Source of the DNA: Oceanobacillus kimchii X50
GTDB taxonomy: Bacteria; Bacillota; Bacilli; Bacillales; Amphibacillaceae
Assembly: GCF_000340475.1 (NCBI RefSeq)
Contig: NZ_CM001792.1
Span: forward strand, 3,523,253-3,587,252
Reading direction: 5' to 3'
DNA: 64,000 bases
Shown: positions 24,879 through 33,833 of the stretch, piece after piece
How the letters are laid out: each line of letters begins with the position of its first letter
Numbering within the stretch: position 1 is the stretch's first letter
Made by a program: the position numbers and the translations under genes
The notes under the pieces: generated by a model
Seen by the model: only the letters and a program-made list of their open reading frames with translations
Databases searched by the model: none
What the model was told of the DNA's origin: nothing

Positions 24879-26066
24879 TTGAATAAAAAAGATATAGCAG
24901 ACATCAAGAAGCAATTTAAGATTAATAATGATCTATTAAAGATTAAAGATATTTTTAATGTTTATATAATGAAAGAATCTAGTGAAATTTATCACCATCA
25001 AAGCACACCGTTTGAAATGCTTGAACAGGAACAGCAAGAACTTTTCTTAACGAATTTCAAAAAAGTACTGACTGGCCAGCTAGATCAGAAGTTATTCGAA
25101 CTAAAATTTCAGCAGGATGTAGAAGACAGCAGCCAGCTAATCCTTCATCAAGGATTGCTAACCAATGATACGGAAGAATGGAAAGCGCAGATGCTCCAGC
25201 TCGTAGAAAAAATGCTGAAAGATAAACAATATGAAATGGACATTGTCGTTACATTTATACATGGCGAATATTTAAAGCCTTCCAAGCGAAGCAATGCGGA
25301 AACCGAAGAAAGTAGCCGGGATATGGTCTATTCCAATCCCTTTATCTTATGTAGTATCAACAAGACGCTCGACCCTAAAAAAGAGCTTCTGTTTGACTAT
25401 GTGGAGAAGGAATTCAAATATCACTTTGTCGTAGACCCTGTCATCAATTTGAAAGCACCCGTCGGCGGATTTCTATTCCCAAGCTTTACGGATAGTGCCG
25501 CAAACGTAAATCGTGTCCTATACTCTGCAAGCAAGCCATACGAGCTCGATTATCATTTCATCGAGGAAGTATTGAATGCCGAAGAAGCCATGACAGCCGA
25601 AGACGACAAGATTGTATTTGAGGAAATTGTGAAAGATGTGGCCGGCGACCAGATAAATACATCGACACTTGCCAATGTATACGATGAAATCCACCGAGTT
25701 GTGGAAGAAAATGAAGAACCCGATGCGCCAAAACTGGATTATCGAGACGTGGAAAAGGTTCTAACAAGTAGCGGGGTTCAGGATGTCGATCCGGAAAAAG
25801 TGGAATCCGCTTTTAAAAAGGTGATTGACGATGAAAAATATGAGCTGAAAGCAACCAGTATCGTTCCAAAGTATACTTCTAAGTCGATAAAAATCAAAAC
25901 AAAAGTAGCGGATATTTCTGTGTGTCCTCAGGACCTGCGCTATGTTCGTCAAATGCATCTCGACGGCAAACTTTGCCTGATGATCGAAGTTGAAGAAAAT
26001 ACCGTGATCGAAGGCTTTGAGATGATTCCGGAAATCATATTTAACAAAGCAGAAGATGAAGAATAG
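24879..26066 (+). CDS. DUF4317 domain-containing protein
   Basis: A 395-residue soluble protein with the DUF4317 opening MNKKDIADIKKQFK and the family landmark GFLFPSFTDSAANVNRVLY near the middle. No catalytic motif is evident and no function is established for the family. The start is TTG at 24879, with GGGAG nine nt upstream. Its base composition is higher in GC than the flanking lantibiotic genes, which suggests it is core DNA next to an acquired lantibiotic locus. It is convergent with the mevalonate kinase gene. Confidence 0.8.
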   Translation: MNKKDIADIKKQFKINNDLLKIKDIFNVYIMKESSEIYHHQSTPFEMLEQEQQELFLTNFKKVLTGQLDQKLFELKFQQDVEDSSQLILHQGLLTNDTEEWKAQMLQLVEKMLKDKQYEMDIVVTFIHGEYLKPSKRSNAETEESSRDMVYSNPFILCSINKTLDPKKELLFDYVEKEFKYHFVVDPVINLKAPVGGFLFPSFTDSAANVNRVLYSASKPYELDYHFIEEVLNAEEAMTAEDDKIVFEEIVKDVAGDQINTSTLANVYDEIHRVVEENEEPDAPKLDYRDVEKVLTSSGVQDVDPEKVESAFKKVIDDEKYELKATSIVPKYTSKSIKIKTKVADISVCPQDLRYVRQMHLDGKLCLMIEVEENTVIEGFEMIPEIIFNKAEDEE

Positions 26067-26236
26067 TTGACAGGTTTTATATCACTATAAAGGCATATTT
26101 AATATAATTTAATAATAAAGGAAATAATTAAAACTTAACCGCCTTAAACCAACTATAAGGCGGTTAAGCAAGACTTAAGAGTGTAAGGAATAAAAGTTAC
26201 TAATAGTTTAGATTCTAGCTCTTACTCAAATGCGTT

Positions 26237-27169
26237 TTACAAATCCAGTGGTTGCTGCCATACCTTCCGTACACCTTTTTCTAGTAACTGATTACTTACT
26301 TTCTCCGCATCGTTCTTAGATTTAGCTAGGGCAATGATACTTCCTCCCAAGCCACTACCAGTCAATTTAGCTCCCAACGCCCCAGAGTTTAACGCGGCGC
26401 CAATTATATCATCGATAAAAGGAAGGCTTATGGATAAATCTTTTAAAACGGTATGTGCTCTATTAAAATAATGTCCGAGATTTATAGGATCATTTTCTAT
26501 TAAAGATTCTTTTGCACGTCTAGTGAAATTACCTAATTGTTTAATCTTTTCTTCCGTTGATGTCTTATCATGGTCAACCAAGTATTTCACTTTCTTAATT
26601 GCAGTACGCGTATTTCCTTTAATTCCACTTTCAGCAACAATTAGAACACTGTCCATTTTCAATGGAAGGTAAGTGGAAAACTTCCTATTTTCAAAGCAAA
26701 CTAATTTATTACTACTCGTCGCAAATGCATCCATACCGCTTGGATTCCCATGTGCTATTTTTTCTGATTGATTCACATAATTTAATAACGCTTCCCGCTT
26801 AAGTGGTATATCCATATAATCATAAAATGCTCTTGTTATTGCAGTTCCCACGCCCGCACTTGATCCCATACCTCTTTCTAAAGGTATATCACTACGTATA
26901 ATTAAATCTATAGAATGGAATAATCCAAATTTATTAATAAATAAATGAATCAAATATGCAATACTGGCAAATTGAGTTGGTAGATCTGCAATAGCTCCTT
27001 TGAAGTGAGCACATTCTATCCAGTTTGTATCTCTATTATTCTTTTTAATCTCCACCGTACAATTCACATGTGGAAATGGCATAACTAATGAAGGTTCTCC
27101 ATACACTGCTGAGTGTTCCCCCATTAGAATAATTTTTCCTGTAGAAGTTCCAATTCCTGATATTCCCAT
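26237..27169 (-). CDS. mvk: mevalonate kinase
   Basis: A 310-residue GHMP kinase. N-terminal GKIILMGEHSAVYGEP, ATP-binding PLERGMGSSAGVGTA at about 96-110, HGNPSGMDAFA and C-terminal KLTGSGLGGSI are the mevalonate kinase pattern, and the length fits bacterial MvaK1. It would phosphorylate mevalonate on the way to IPP/DMAPP. The other mevalonate pathway genes are not in the window. It is the last gene after a terpene cyclase (76 nt gap) with ribosome binding site TGGAGG, so it may supply precursor to that enzyme. A related isoprenoid or sugar kinase activity is the alternative. Confidence 0.85.
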   Translation of the reverse strand: MGISGIGTSTGKIILMGEHSAVYGEPSLVMPFPHVNCTVEIKKNNRDTNWIECAHFKGAIADLPTQFASIAYLIHLFINKFGLFHSIDLIIRSDIPLERGMGSSAGVGTAITRAFYDYMDIPLKREALLNYVNQSEKIAHGNPSGMDAFATSSNKLVCFENRKFSTYLPLKMDSVLIVAESGIKGNTRTAIKKVKYLVDHDKTSTEEKIKQLGNFTRRAKESLIENDPINLGHYFNRAHTVLKDLSISLPFIDDIIGAALNSGALGAKLTGSGLGGSIIALAKSKNDAEKVSNQLLEKGVRKVWQQPLDL

Positions 27170-27245
27170 TGTAAACCTCCAGGTTCTTCACTATTTATGA
27201 AATATATAATTGCAAAAATCTATTAAGTATTTGGGTAATTTTTTG

Positions 27246-28172
27246 TTAAAATCGGCCCGTCCTTAATCCCCATTCATACTGTCCACGAACAGCCGCTTCC
27301 ATTCCTACTATATATTTCTCCACTATTTCTTTATATGAAGAATTTGTTGTTAGAAGCCTATTTTTCAATTTATTATATTTATATAGTTCAATATCTAACA
27401 TTTGCAATACATGTTCTAGTGAATCAGATATGGAAGTCTTGTTCTGCCTATGAACGCTTATCACTAAATTTTGGCTTTCCCCATTCTTTAATTCTTTCTC
27501 TAAAGATAATATATCATTTGTCCAGTTCGCTATTTTACTTGCAGTATTTACTAAGTCTACAAACACCTCATCACGAAACTTATTTGCGCAATATCTCATT
27601 CCTCCCCTTTCTACTAGATCAAAACAAACAAACACACTCCCACTATGTTGACGATTCAGCACATACTCATGGACATTAGGAATAATATTACGAATGCGAT
27701 TGTTAATCTCCCACATAATTGCTTTAAAACATTTAGATATACTATCGATAATACGAATTTGCCATTCCTTAGGGGTGCCTGCTCTCACACGTCCCCACCA
27801 ATCTTCCCACCCTTTTAGAAAATCGTCTCCTTTTATAGGGGGGTTCATACCTCTTAATATATTTAGAATCTTACCAGAATAATCACTAAAATCATCCGGG
27901 TTCGATACTTCCTCACTGTAGTCATCTAACATACATAGCAACAGAAGATACTCTGAAGTCAACATTATATCGGAGAACTTATCATATGGTTGCGCTCGGC
28001 ATGCTAAGTAGCCTAACTTTTGGATTTCATAACTTTTTAAAAGAGATGGCTCATTTAATATGTTGCGTTCTATCGCCCATTCAATTGTGGAAGTTTGGAC
28101 ACGTGTGGCAAAGGGACTAATTCCACCTTCTAATACATATTCAATCTTAGGAATTTGTTTTATCTTCTCCAT
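27246..28172 (-). CDS. class I terpene synthase family protein
   Basis: A 308-residue protein with the full bacterial class I terpene cyclase signature. Asp-rich metal motif D83-D84-Y-S-E87 lies in LLLCMLDDYSEE. The pyrophosphate-sensor Arg174 lies in EYVLNRQHSG, 45 residues before the NSE triad N219-D-I-L-S223-L-E-K-E227, and the C-terminal W301...T305-G-R307-F308 corresponds to the W/RY motif. It would ionise a prenyl diphosphate and cyclise it; the product is unknown. ATG at 28172 follows AAAGGAGG. It sits between a sortase gene and a mevalonate kinase gene, all leftward. Such cyclases are uncommon in Bacillaceae. Confidence 0.85.
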   Translation of the reverse strand: MEKIKQIPKIEYVLEGGISPFATRVQTSTIEWAIERNILNEPSLLKSYEIQKLGYLACRAQPYDKFSDIMLTSEYLLLLCMLDDYSEEVSNPDDFSDYSGKILNILRGMNPPIKGDDFLKGWEDWWGRVRAGTPKEWQIRIIDSISKCFKAIMWEINNRIRNIIPNVHEYVLNRQHSGSVFVCFDLVERGGMRYCANKFRDEVFVDLVNTASKIANWTNDILSLEKELKNGESQNLVISVHRQNKTSISDSLEHVLQMLDIELYKYNKLKNRLLTTNSSYKEIVEKYIVGMEAAVRGQYEWGLRTGRF

Positions 28173-28223
28173 GTTATGGCCTCCTTTGCATATTATATTT
28201 TTGAATAGAAACTGTGAAAAAGA

Positions 28224-28817
28224 TTAATTATTTTCTACCGGATATGCATACGTAACAAATCTTTCTGGTGCACCACCAATATAGTGAAAAGGATAACACG
28301 TAGTTACAACAAGAACCTCTTCTCCCATATCCCTAATAACCGAAGTATCATCTTCAGGCACAATCTCTGTTTCTCTTATTTCATAGATAAAGGTTCCATA
28401 GGGCATATTTACAACAAATTGATCTCCTATTTCCAATTCACCAAAGTCACGGAAAACAGTATCTCGATGTCCAGATAATAAAATTTGTTCCCCTTGTCCA
28501 GGAAAAACAGAATTCGATAAATGCCCAACACCTCTATCAAGTGAATCCGGATCAGTACCACCCACTACCGGAAGTTCTTTATCTAATTTAGGGATTTCTA
28601 ATGTCGCAAATGCCTCCCCTGCGTTCACGAAGAAGTTATCATGAGGGGAAGAGCTGTCAGCTTCCATTACTTTCTTTGGTTTATCTTCGTGTTCAATTTT
28701 CTGAGTAGCTTCAACTAGAGCAGTATCCTGTTTTTGTTCCAAAGAACTTATTTGATAACCATATATAAAAATACAAATTATTCCTACTAACAACAACCAA
28801 TTCCCTATATGTCGCAT
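28224..28817 (-). CDS. class D sortase
   Basis: A 197-residue sortase with an N-terminal membrane anchor (residues 6-22), TLxTC-type active site Cys174 in VVTTCYPF, His117 in LSGHRDTVF and Arg186 in APERFVTYAY. Lack of a C-terminal membrane segment and the YPF after Cys fit class D. Class D enzymes cut LPxTA-type signals, and a protein ending in LPDTA is encoded upstream in the same cluster, so it is the likely substrate. It lies 18 nt behind the helical-repeat gene. Confidence 0.88.
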   Translation of the reverse strand: MRHIGNWLLLVGIICIFIYGYQISSLEQKQDTALVEATQKIEHEDKPKKVMEADSSSPHDNFFVNAGEAFATLEIPKLDKELPVVGGTDPDSLDRGVGHLSNSVFPGQGEQILLSGHRDTVFRDFGELEIGDQFVVNMPYGTFIYEIRETEIVPEDDTSVIRDMGEEVLVVTTCYPFHYIGGAPERFVTYAYPVENN

Positions 28818-28835
28818 CTAATCACCTTTTCTGCG

Positions 28836-30530
28836 TTATAGTTTTTTTGCGTTTGTTTCTAGTTGTTGATTTAATAATTTATAATATCGACAATATCCCG
28901 ATAAATAGTGTTCTACATCGTCAATTCTAGATCGAAAAGAATGATGTCGGATAAAGAAACTACCATTTATTCGGGCAGGGTTCTTAAAATACATAGATAG
29001 CTCTGGATAGAAAAAACCGTTTCGTTGGTATTCAGCACGCTTCTGTATAGTTTCATGAAGAAAATATTGATCGAAACCATCCAGTAATTCTTCACAATCT
29101 TCGGTTCTCATTTTTTCTACAAGACTATATACAGAAAGTAGTAACTCTAAAAATGTTGGATAAGTTGTTTGACGATGATAGATAAAATCGAGTTTGTTTT
29201 TGATGTTCAAGATTCCAAACTCATAATACTTACGTAGAGGACGATATGTTGTTAGTTCATTGACACAGTAGCCCAACCAATGATCATGATGTTTCCAATA
29301 TTTATTCTCAATAAAATAGTCCATTGCTTTCTCTACTGCATGAATCCATATATCTTGGTTGTCTAATTGATACAGTCTCATAAGTGCAAATGCTGCTTCG
29401 CCGTCGTAATATACAATACGAAAATCTTCTTTTGTTTCCAAAGAAGGGAACAGAACATGCGTAAATGCACCATCTTCCAACTGCATATATAAAATACCCC
29501 TAGCTAAACGTCGAGCATTCTCTAAATGGACCGAATTATTAAACACACTCATGTACTTTGTTAATGCCAGGAGGGCTGTAGCATTCGCACCTAATTTATA
29601 TTCATGAGAACCTTTACTAGTCTGATCTATTACATAAGACTTCTCATTATGGTTGTACGTCTGGATACCTTGAGTTAAAAGAAAATCAATTCCTTTCTCA
29701 ATAGCTTTTTGTAAATCATTACTCGGAAAAAGTTCATAAACTTCAATCATAGAATACAGTGTACTTGCATGTCTTAGCATATTATAAAATTTAATAGGCT
29801 TATCAAAGCAAGAAAAATATCCATAATTAAATTTGCCGTCACTTCTATTATTGTCGATTAAGAAATTAGCTCCTGAAGTAATTAAGTACTTCAATTCATC
29901 ATTATTCAATGGCGTATCTCTGCGGCCGTTATCTAGTTCATTATTTTTTAACGTGTAGAAGTTTCCTTCGCTATAATAAAACCCGCTTGTTGAAAATGAT
30001 TTAATTACATGGACTTTCGTAAAATCCACCATGGACTGATTCGGACGGTGGTTCTTAATATAATGGTTAATATTTTTTGCGTTTAAATACCCGCGATTGT
30101 TTTTTTCACCTTTCTGAATAAAAGCATTACCATTTACTTCTTGTTCTAAGAAAGCATAGTTGTAGTCGTTACCGAGAATAATACCTTTTCTATAGTAGTT
30201 CTTCTTTGTCTTCGTGATTAGATTTATAAATTGTGCAACTGAATGTGTTGTTTCTTCTTCCATCCAATCTATCTTCAAACTTTTAATCTTCTTATCAAAT
30301 GTAGAGGAAAAATGACTAAATTGTTGAGATAAATCAGCCCATGCTTGATCGAAGTTTCTTTGAGTGGAAACAAATACAATTGCACGACTATTTTTCGAAC
30401 CTACAGATAGAAAAAGTGTTGTTTTTGTGTCCTTTTGACGGTCTTGAAAAATACTACTTTGACTTATTTTTTCATACATTTTTTCCATGTAACTATTTTT
30501 TACATCCATCGGCGCACTTGAAGTTGTCAA
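28836..30530 (-). CDS. unrecognised protein with helical-repeat (alpha/alpha toroid-like) region
   Basis: About 564 residues; no family recognised with confidence. The first 200 residues look like a separate alpha/beta domain (LFLSVGSKNSRAIVFVST, GIILGNDYNYAFLEQEVNGNAF). The rest is a chain of helical hairpins with DG turns (NRSDGKFNYGY, LEDGAFTH) and LGANATALLALTKY and YYDGEAAFALMRLY, reminiscent of (alpha/alpha)6 enzymes such as glycan epimerases, lyases or terpenoid-cyclase folds. No signal peptide is seen. TTG at 30530 is preferred (GAAGGGAG eight nt upstream); an upstream frame continuing to 30590 is made of the end of a MITE-like repeat. Confidence 0.7.
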   Translation of the reverse strand: MTTSSAPMDVKNSYMEKMYEKISQSSIFQDRQKDTKTTLFLSVGSKNSRAIVFVSTQRNFDQAWADLSQQFSHFSSTFDKKIKSLKIDWMEEETTHSVAQFINLITKTKKNYYRKGIILGNDYNYAFLEQEVNGNAFIQKGEKNNRGYLNAKNINHYIKNHRPNQSMVDFTKVHVIKSFSTSGFYYSEGNFYTLKNNELDNGRRDTPLNNDELKYLITSGANFLIDNNRSDGKFNYGYFSCFDKPIKFYNMLRHASTLYSMIEVYELFPSNDLQKAIEKGIDFLLTQGIQTYNHNEKSYVIDQTSKGSHEYKLGANATALLALTKYMSVFNNSVHLENARRLARGILYMQLEDGAFTHVLFPSLETKEDFRIVYYDGEAAFALMRLYQLDNQDIWIHAVEKAMDYFIENKYWKHHDHWLGYCVNELTTYRPLRKYYEFGILNIKNKLDFIYHRQTTYPTFLELLLSVYSLVEKMRTEDCEELLDGFDQYFLHETIQKRAEYQRNGFFYPELSMYFKNPARINGSFFIRHHSFRSRIDDVEHYLSGYCRYYKLLNQQLETNAKKL

Positions 30531-30560
30531 CCTATAAACTCCCTTCACCATGTATTTTGT

Positions 30561-30778
30561 AAAGAAGTTGGGACAAAAAGTTATAGTCAAAAGATAAATA
30601 TTTGAAAGACAGCTTGAGAAATATCCCCCCGTTTTCAGCAGTTAGCTGGCGAGCCTCCGTTTTGCAAGCAATCCTGGTAGGCTCACCTAAGCCTTCCTAC
30701 TGCAGGAGTTACATATATTTCTTACAATTCTTTATTCAATGTTTATAGCAATACTTTTTGTTATGTCCCAACTTCTTT
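30561..30778. mobile_element. MITE-like inverted-repeat element
   Basis: A 218-bp element bounded by perfect 15-bp inverted repeats, AAAGAAGTTGGGACA (30561-30575) and TGTCCCAACTTCTTT (30764-30778). The interior holds further imperfect inner repeats (AAAAGTTATAG against CTATAAAC...CTTTTTGT) and a GC-richer block with CTGCAGGAG, GGCTCACC and GGCGAGCC. It has no coding capacity. It lies between the surface-protein gene and the next gene. No target duplication is obvious. Confidence 0.6.
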
Positions 30779-30789
30779 GTCATTACTTA

Positions 30790-32607
30790 TTATTTACGGC
30801 GGAAGAACCCTGCTAACCTTGCTAATGCTCCAGCAAGAATCGATCCCAATCCGATTGCTCCTAATGTACCAACTCCAGCTGCTGTATCTGGTAACGTCTG
30901 GTCATTGTTTGTGTTTGAATTGTTATTAGAGTCTGTGTTATTGGAACCAGTATTTGGATTAGGTGAATTATTTGTACTTACCACTTGTTTAAACGTTGAT
31001 TCTCCTTTATTTCCGTTCTCATCCACTTGATACAATTCGACAACATCTCCTGAAGTTACTGATTCATCTAGACCAATCGTAAACTCACCATTATTCGATA
31101 CAAAAGCATAACCAATCACTTCACCATTCACTACTGCATAAACCATAGATCCTGCATTCCCTTCACCGGTGATGCTTGTTGCTCCATTATAAATTGGATC
31201 GATACGATCAATAATTAGGTGATCTAAATCGGCGTCGGCATCCGCGTCAGCATCGGCATCCGCGTCAGCATCCGCATCCGCATCGGCATCTGCATCCGCA
31301 TCTGCATCCGCGTCAGCATCTGCATCGGCGTCGGCATCCGCGTCAGCATCCGCATCGGCATCTGCATCGGCGTCGGCGTCGGCGTCAGCATCCGCGTCAG
31401 CATCTGCATCTGCATCCGCGTCAGCATCGGCGTCGGCGTCGGCATCCGCGTCAGCATCGGCGTCAGCATCTGCATCTGCATCCGCGTCAGCATCGGCGTC
31501 AGCATCTGCATCGGCGTCAGCATCTGCATCTGCATCGGCGTCAGCATCCGCGTCAGCGTCGGCATCCGCATCCGCATCCGCATCGGCGTCGGCATCACTA
31601 TCATCCTCAAATAATAATGTTGTTTCCGTTCCTTCGTCTCTTATTTGACTAAGTATATCTGCACCAATTACTGGGTCATTGACTGCACCTGCGCTAACAG
31701 TAGCTTCACTAACACCTGGGTCGGAAATTTCCGTTTCTAACTGAAAACTGGTTTCTCCTAATAACCCTGCATCTAAAGCATTTGTAAGTACATCACTAGA
31801 TCCATTAGCAATTTCATCAACTAGGTCAAATAAAGGGTTAGCTGCATTTTGTACAGCTTCAATTGCCGCACCCACCCCTGGTATAGAACCAGTATATTCA
31901 ACTTCATTCACTGCATCTCTTAATGGGTCAAAGAGGCCGGAAAATGCTGATCTAGTAAATTCGCCTAATCCCTCAGAGAAATCAACTGTGATGGACTTTC
32001 CATCTTCAGATACAATTCCATCCACTGTTGTTTCATAAGAACCCAAATCTTGCGTACTATTCACTGCTTCAAATGCTGTATTTAATGGATCTAAATCCAA
32101 ACCAGGTACCGGAATATTTGAGAGTGCTTCTACAGCAGTACCTAGAGCACTAACTAATGGACTCACACCAGGTACATCACCTGGAGTAATTGCAGTTAAC
32201 TGAGCATTAATTGTCACAGTGCTATCACCAACTACTGTACCTTCTAATTCTTCTGGCAATGTAAATACAACTACCTTATCATCAGCAAGACTTAAATCTG
32301 CAACACCAGTACCAGTAAAAGTTAAATCTATGTCATAATTTCCTGCTTCATTTTTGATTTGTTGTTCCCCGTTATTGGAAACAAGGGAAGCATTTTGTAA
32401 GATACTTATATCAGCTAATGCAAACAAAGATACCTCGTCCGATACAGGCGCTTCTGGATCGACTAAAGGATTTGCATTAATACTATAAGCTGGTAAAGTC
32501 CCAGACAGTACTAGAGCAGATGTTGTTGCAAATATCATCTTTTTTTGGTTTCTTGACTGCATATTCTTTCTATTTAGTTTCTTCTTGTAATCTATTTTTT
32601 TTCTCAA
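30790..32607 (-). CDS. LPDTA-anchored surface protein with Asp-Ala dipeptide repeats
   Basis: A 605-residue wall protein. A long signal peptide ([16 protein letters not shown]) is followed by an adhesin-like domain at about 50-335 ([20 protein letters not shown]). A pure Asp-Ala stalk of 61 dipeptides covers residues 338-459, then comes a Big_6-type Ig-like domain ([21 protein letters not shown]), an Asn/Ser/Thr linker, sorting motif LPDTA at 572-576, a hydrophobic helix and FFRRK. The stalk recalls the Ser-Asp stalk of staphylococcal clumping factors. TTG at 32607 follows AGGAGG. A class D sortase is encoded downstream. Confidence 0.88.
   Translation of the reverse strand: MRKKIDYKKKLNRKNMQSRNQKKMIFATTSALVLSGTLPAYSINANPLVDPEAPVSDEVSLFALADISILQNASLVSNNGEQQIKNEAGNYDIDLTFTGTGVADLSLADDKVVVFTLPEELEGTVVGDSTVTINAQLTAITPGDVPGVSPLVSALGTAVEALSNIPVPGLDLDPLNTAFEAVNSTQDLGSYETTVDGIVSEDGKSITVDFSEGLGEFTRSAFSGLFDPLRDAVNEVEYTGSIPGVGAAIEAVQNAANPLFDLVDEIANGSSDVLTNALDAGLLGETSFQLETEISDPGVSEATVSAGAVNDPVIGADILSQIRDEGTETTLLFEDDSDADADADADADADADADADADADADADADADADADADADADADADADADADADADADADADADADADADADADADADADADADADADADADADADADADADADADADADADADADADADADADLDHLIIDRIDPIYNGATSITGEGNAGSMVYAVVNGEVIGYAFVSNNGEFTIGLDESVTSGDVVELYQVDENGNKGESTFKQVVSTNNSPNPNTGSNNTDSNNNSNTNNDQTLPDTAAGVGTLGAIGLGSILAGALARLAGFFRRK
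31231..31596 (-). repeat. 61 tandem 6-bp units encoding Asp-Ala
   Basis: Every hexamer on the minus strand reads GAY GCN without interruption. All four Ala codons and both Asp codons are mixed irregularly, so the peptide is invariant while the DNA is not a perfect repeat. Confidence 0.95.
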
Positions 32608-32801
32608 TATGAATCCTCCTAAATAATAATTAATAATTAAATCAAACTGCTATATGATCTTTCTTCCAAATTTAGTAAAAGATAAAAAATAATCTGATTA
32701 TTCATGTTGTAAAAAGAGAATTATTGCTATTAAAAATGGAATACAGAACTAAACAATGAACTAATCTACTTGCCCCAACCTTGAATAAAAGAAATTCTTT
32801 T

Positions 32802-33065
32802 TTATTTTCTAACAATGTTTTCTAGCTCGGAAACTAAGCTCAGAGCTGCTTTTTTGGATAACACCACCTCTCCGTCACCAAGAATGATATTATCGTCAGA
32901 TATTTCACCAGTTATCATACACTGTAGATTTCCATTATTTTTTCTTAGAACAATATGATCTTCTTCTAAAGACAAATTCACTTTCTCGGTAGAATTAATA
33001 TGAAGAATATTAAGTATTTCTCTTGGAAGTACAATTCTTCCTAAAGAATCTATCTTTCTGTACAT
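32802..33065 (-). CDS. AbrB/SpoVT family transcriptional regulator
   Basis: An 87-residue protein with the N-terminal swapped-hairpin DNA-binding motif MYRKIDSLGRIVLPREILNIL typical of AbrB, Abh and SpoVT, and a C-terminal half (CMITGEISDDNIIL...LSKKAALSLVSELE) like AbrB-type transition-state regulators. ATG at 33065 is preferred (AGCAGG seven nt upstream); a GTG at 33086 is the alternative. It lies 194 nt upstream of the surface-protein gene on the same strand and may regulate that cluster. Confidence 0.85.
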   Translation of the reverse strand: MYRKIDSLGRIVLPREILNILHINSTEKVNLSLEEDHIVLRKNNGNLQCMITGEISDDNIILGDGEVVLSKKAALSLVSELENIVRK

Positions 33066-33086
33066 GTCAAACCTGCTTTCTATCAC

Positions 33087-33400
33087 TATTATTCTTCTTT
33101 ATGAATCAAGGTTGAGAAGGGACAAAAAAACCAATGGCCCAAATACAAAATGCTCCTCCCTTCGACTTTTTTTGCGATACAAGGCATATTCTAGAGGTTC
33201 AACTTAACTTTAAGTCAATACGATTTTTGAACTGGTTCTGTCTATATATAGAATTGGATTATAATGGAAATTTTATGTTTGTATCGACCTAACGATAATT
33301 TAAGGTTTTTCTTTCTATATTTATCTGAATATAGAAAAAATAATTAAAAGTCTTTTTTCTTTGCGTAATCTTTTGAAATTAATTTTTATACCATGGTAAA
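33087..33400. other. intergenic, promoter region only
   Basis: AT-rich sequence between the AbrB gene start and the MerR terminator. No open frame or RNA element was recognised; it presumably holds the leftward AbrB promoter. Confidence 0.4.
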
Positions 33401-33436
33401 AAACCAATACTTAACCATTTGGTTAAGTATTGGTTT
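33401..33436 (-). terminator. terminator of the ArsR-MerR operon
   Basis: A perfect 16-bp stem, AAACCAATACTTAACC (33401-33416) with its complement 33421-33436 and a 4-nt loop. A TTTTTTACC tail follows on the minus strand. Confidence 0.8.
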
Positions 33437-33474
33437 ATCTTGGATATTATAATTAAATAGACTTACCATTATAA

Positions 33475-33828
33475 TTACATTTGCTCTAAAAGTTCCATTT
33501 TTCTAGATAATTTATGAAGTGCATAATCTATATTTTCTCTTTCTTTTAGTAATTTTTCTTTATGTTCTTTAAATAGCTTTTTTCTTTCTTCTACCGTCGA
33601 TGTTCCCCTCGTGCGTAATTGTGCTACTTTCCGTAGTTTGTTGATTGACATACCTGTATCACGCATACTGCCTATCATTTCTAACCAGAATAGGTCACTT
33701 TCTTCAAATTGTCGACTTCCATTTTTATCTCTTTTAATAGAAGGTAGTAAACCTTGGGAATCATAATATCGAATGGTGGATGGAGGAATGGATACTTCTT
33801 CTGCAGCCTCTTTAATAGATAAAAACAT
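33475..33828 (-). CDS. MerR family transcriptional regulator
   Basis: A 117-residue regulator. The MerR helix-turn-helix SIKEAAEEVSIPPSTIRYYDSQGLLP is at the N-terminus, followed by wing helices and a coiled coil ending KLSRKMELLEQM. It has no ligand domain and no metal-binding cysteines, so it belongs to the stress/differentiation type rather than the metal sensors. AAGGAG eight nt before ATG 33828 lies inside the end of the ArsR gene, so translation is coupled. Confidence 0.87.
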   Translation of the reverse strand: MFLSIKEAAEEVSIPPSTIRYYDSQGLLPSIKRDKNGSRQFEESDLFWLEMIGSMRDTGMSINKLRKVAQLRTRGTSTVEERKKLFKEHKEKLLKERENIDYALHKLSRKMELLEQM

Positions 33829-33833
33829 CTATA

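Noticed and set aside
30561..30778. Rho-independent terminator of the surface-protein gene
   Set aside because: The arms are about 190 bp apart and bound a GC-richer core, which fits a MITE-like element better than a terminator, although it may still slow transcription.
31231..31596. Possible CRISPR or satellite array
   Set aside because: Six-base units without spacers, fully in frame with a surface-protein gene; explained as a dipeptide stalk.
31224..31610. Open frame of 128 codons rich in Met/Pro/Thr/Arg on the minus strand
   Set aside because: It is the out-of-frame reading of the Asp-Ala hexamer repeat; no ribosome binding site and no sensible protein.
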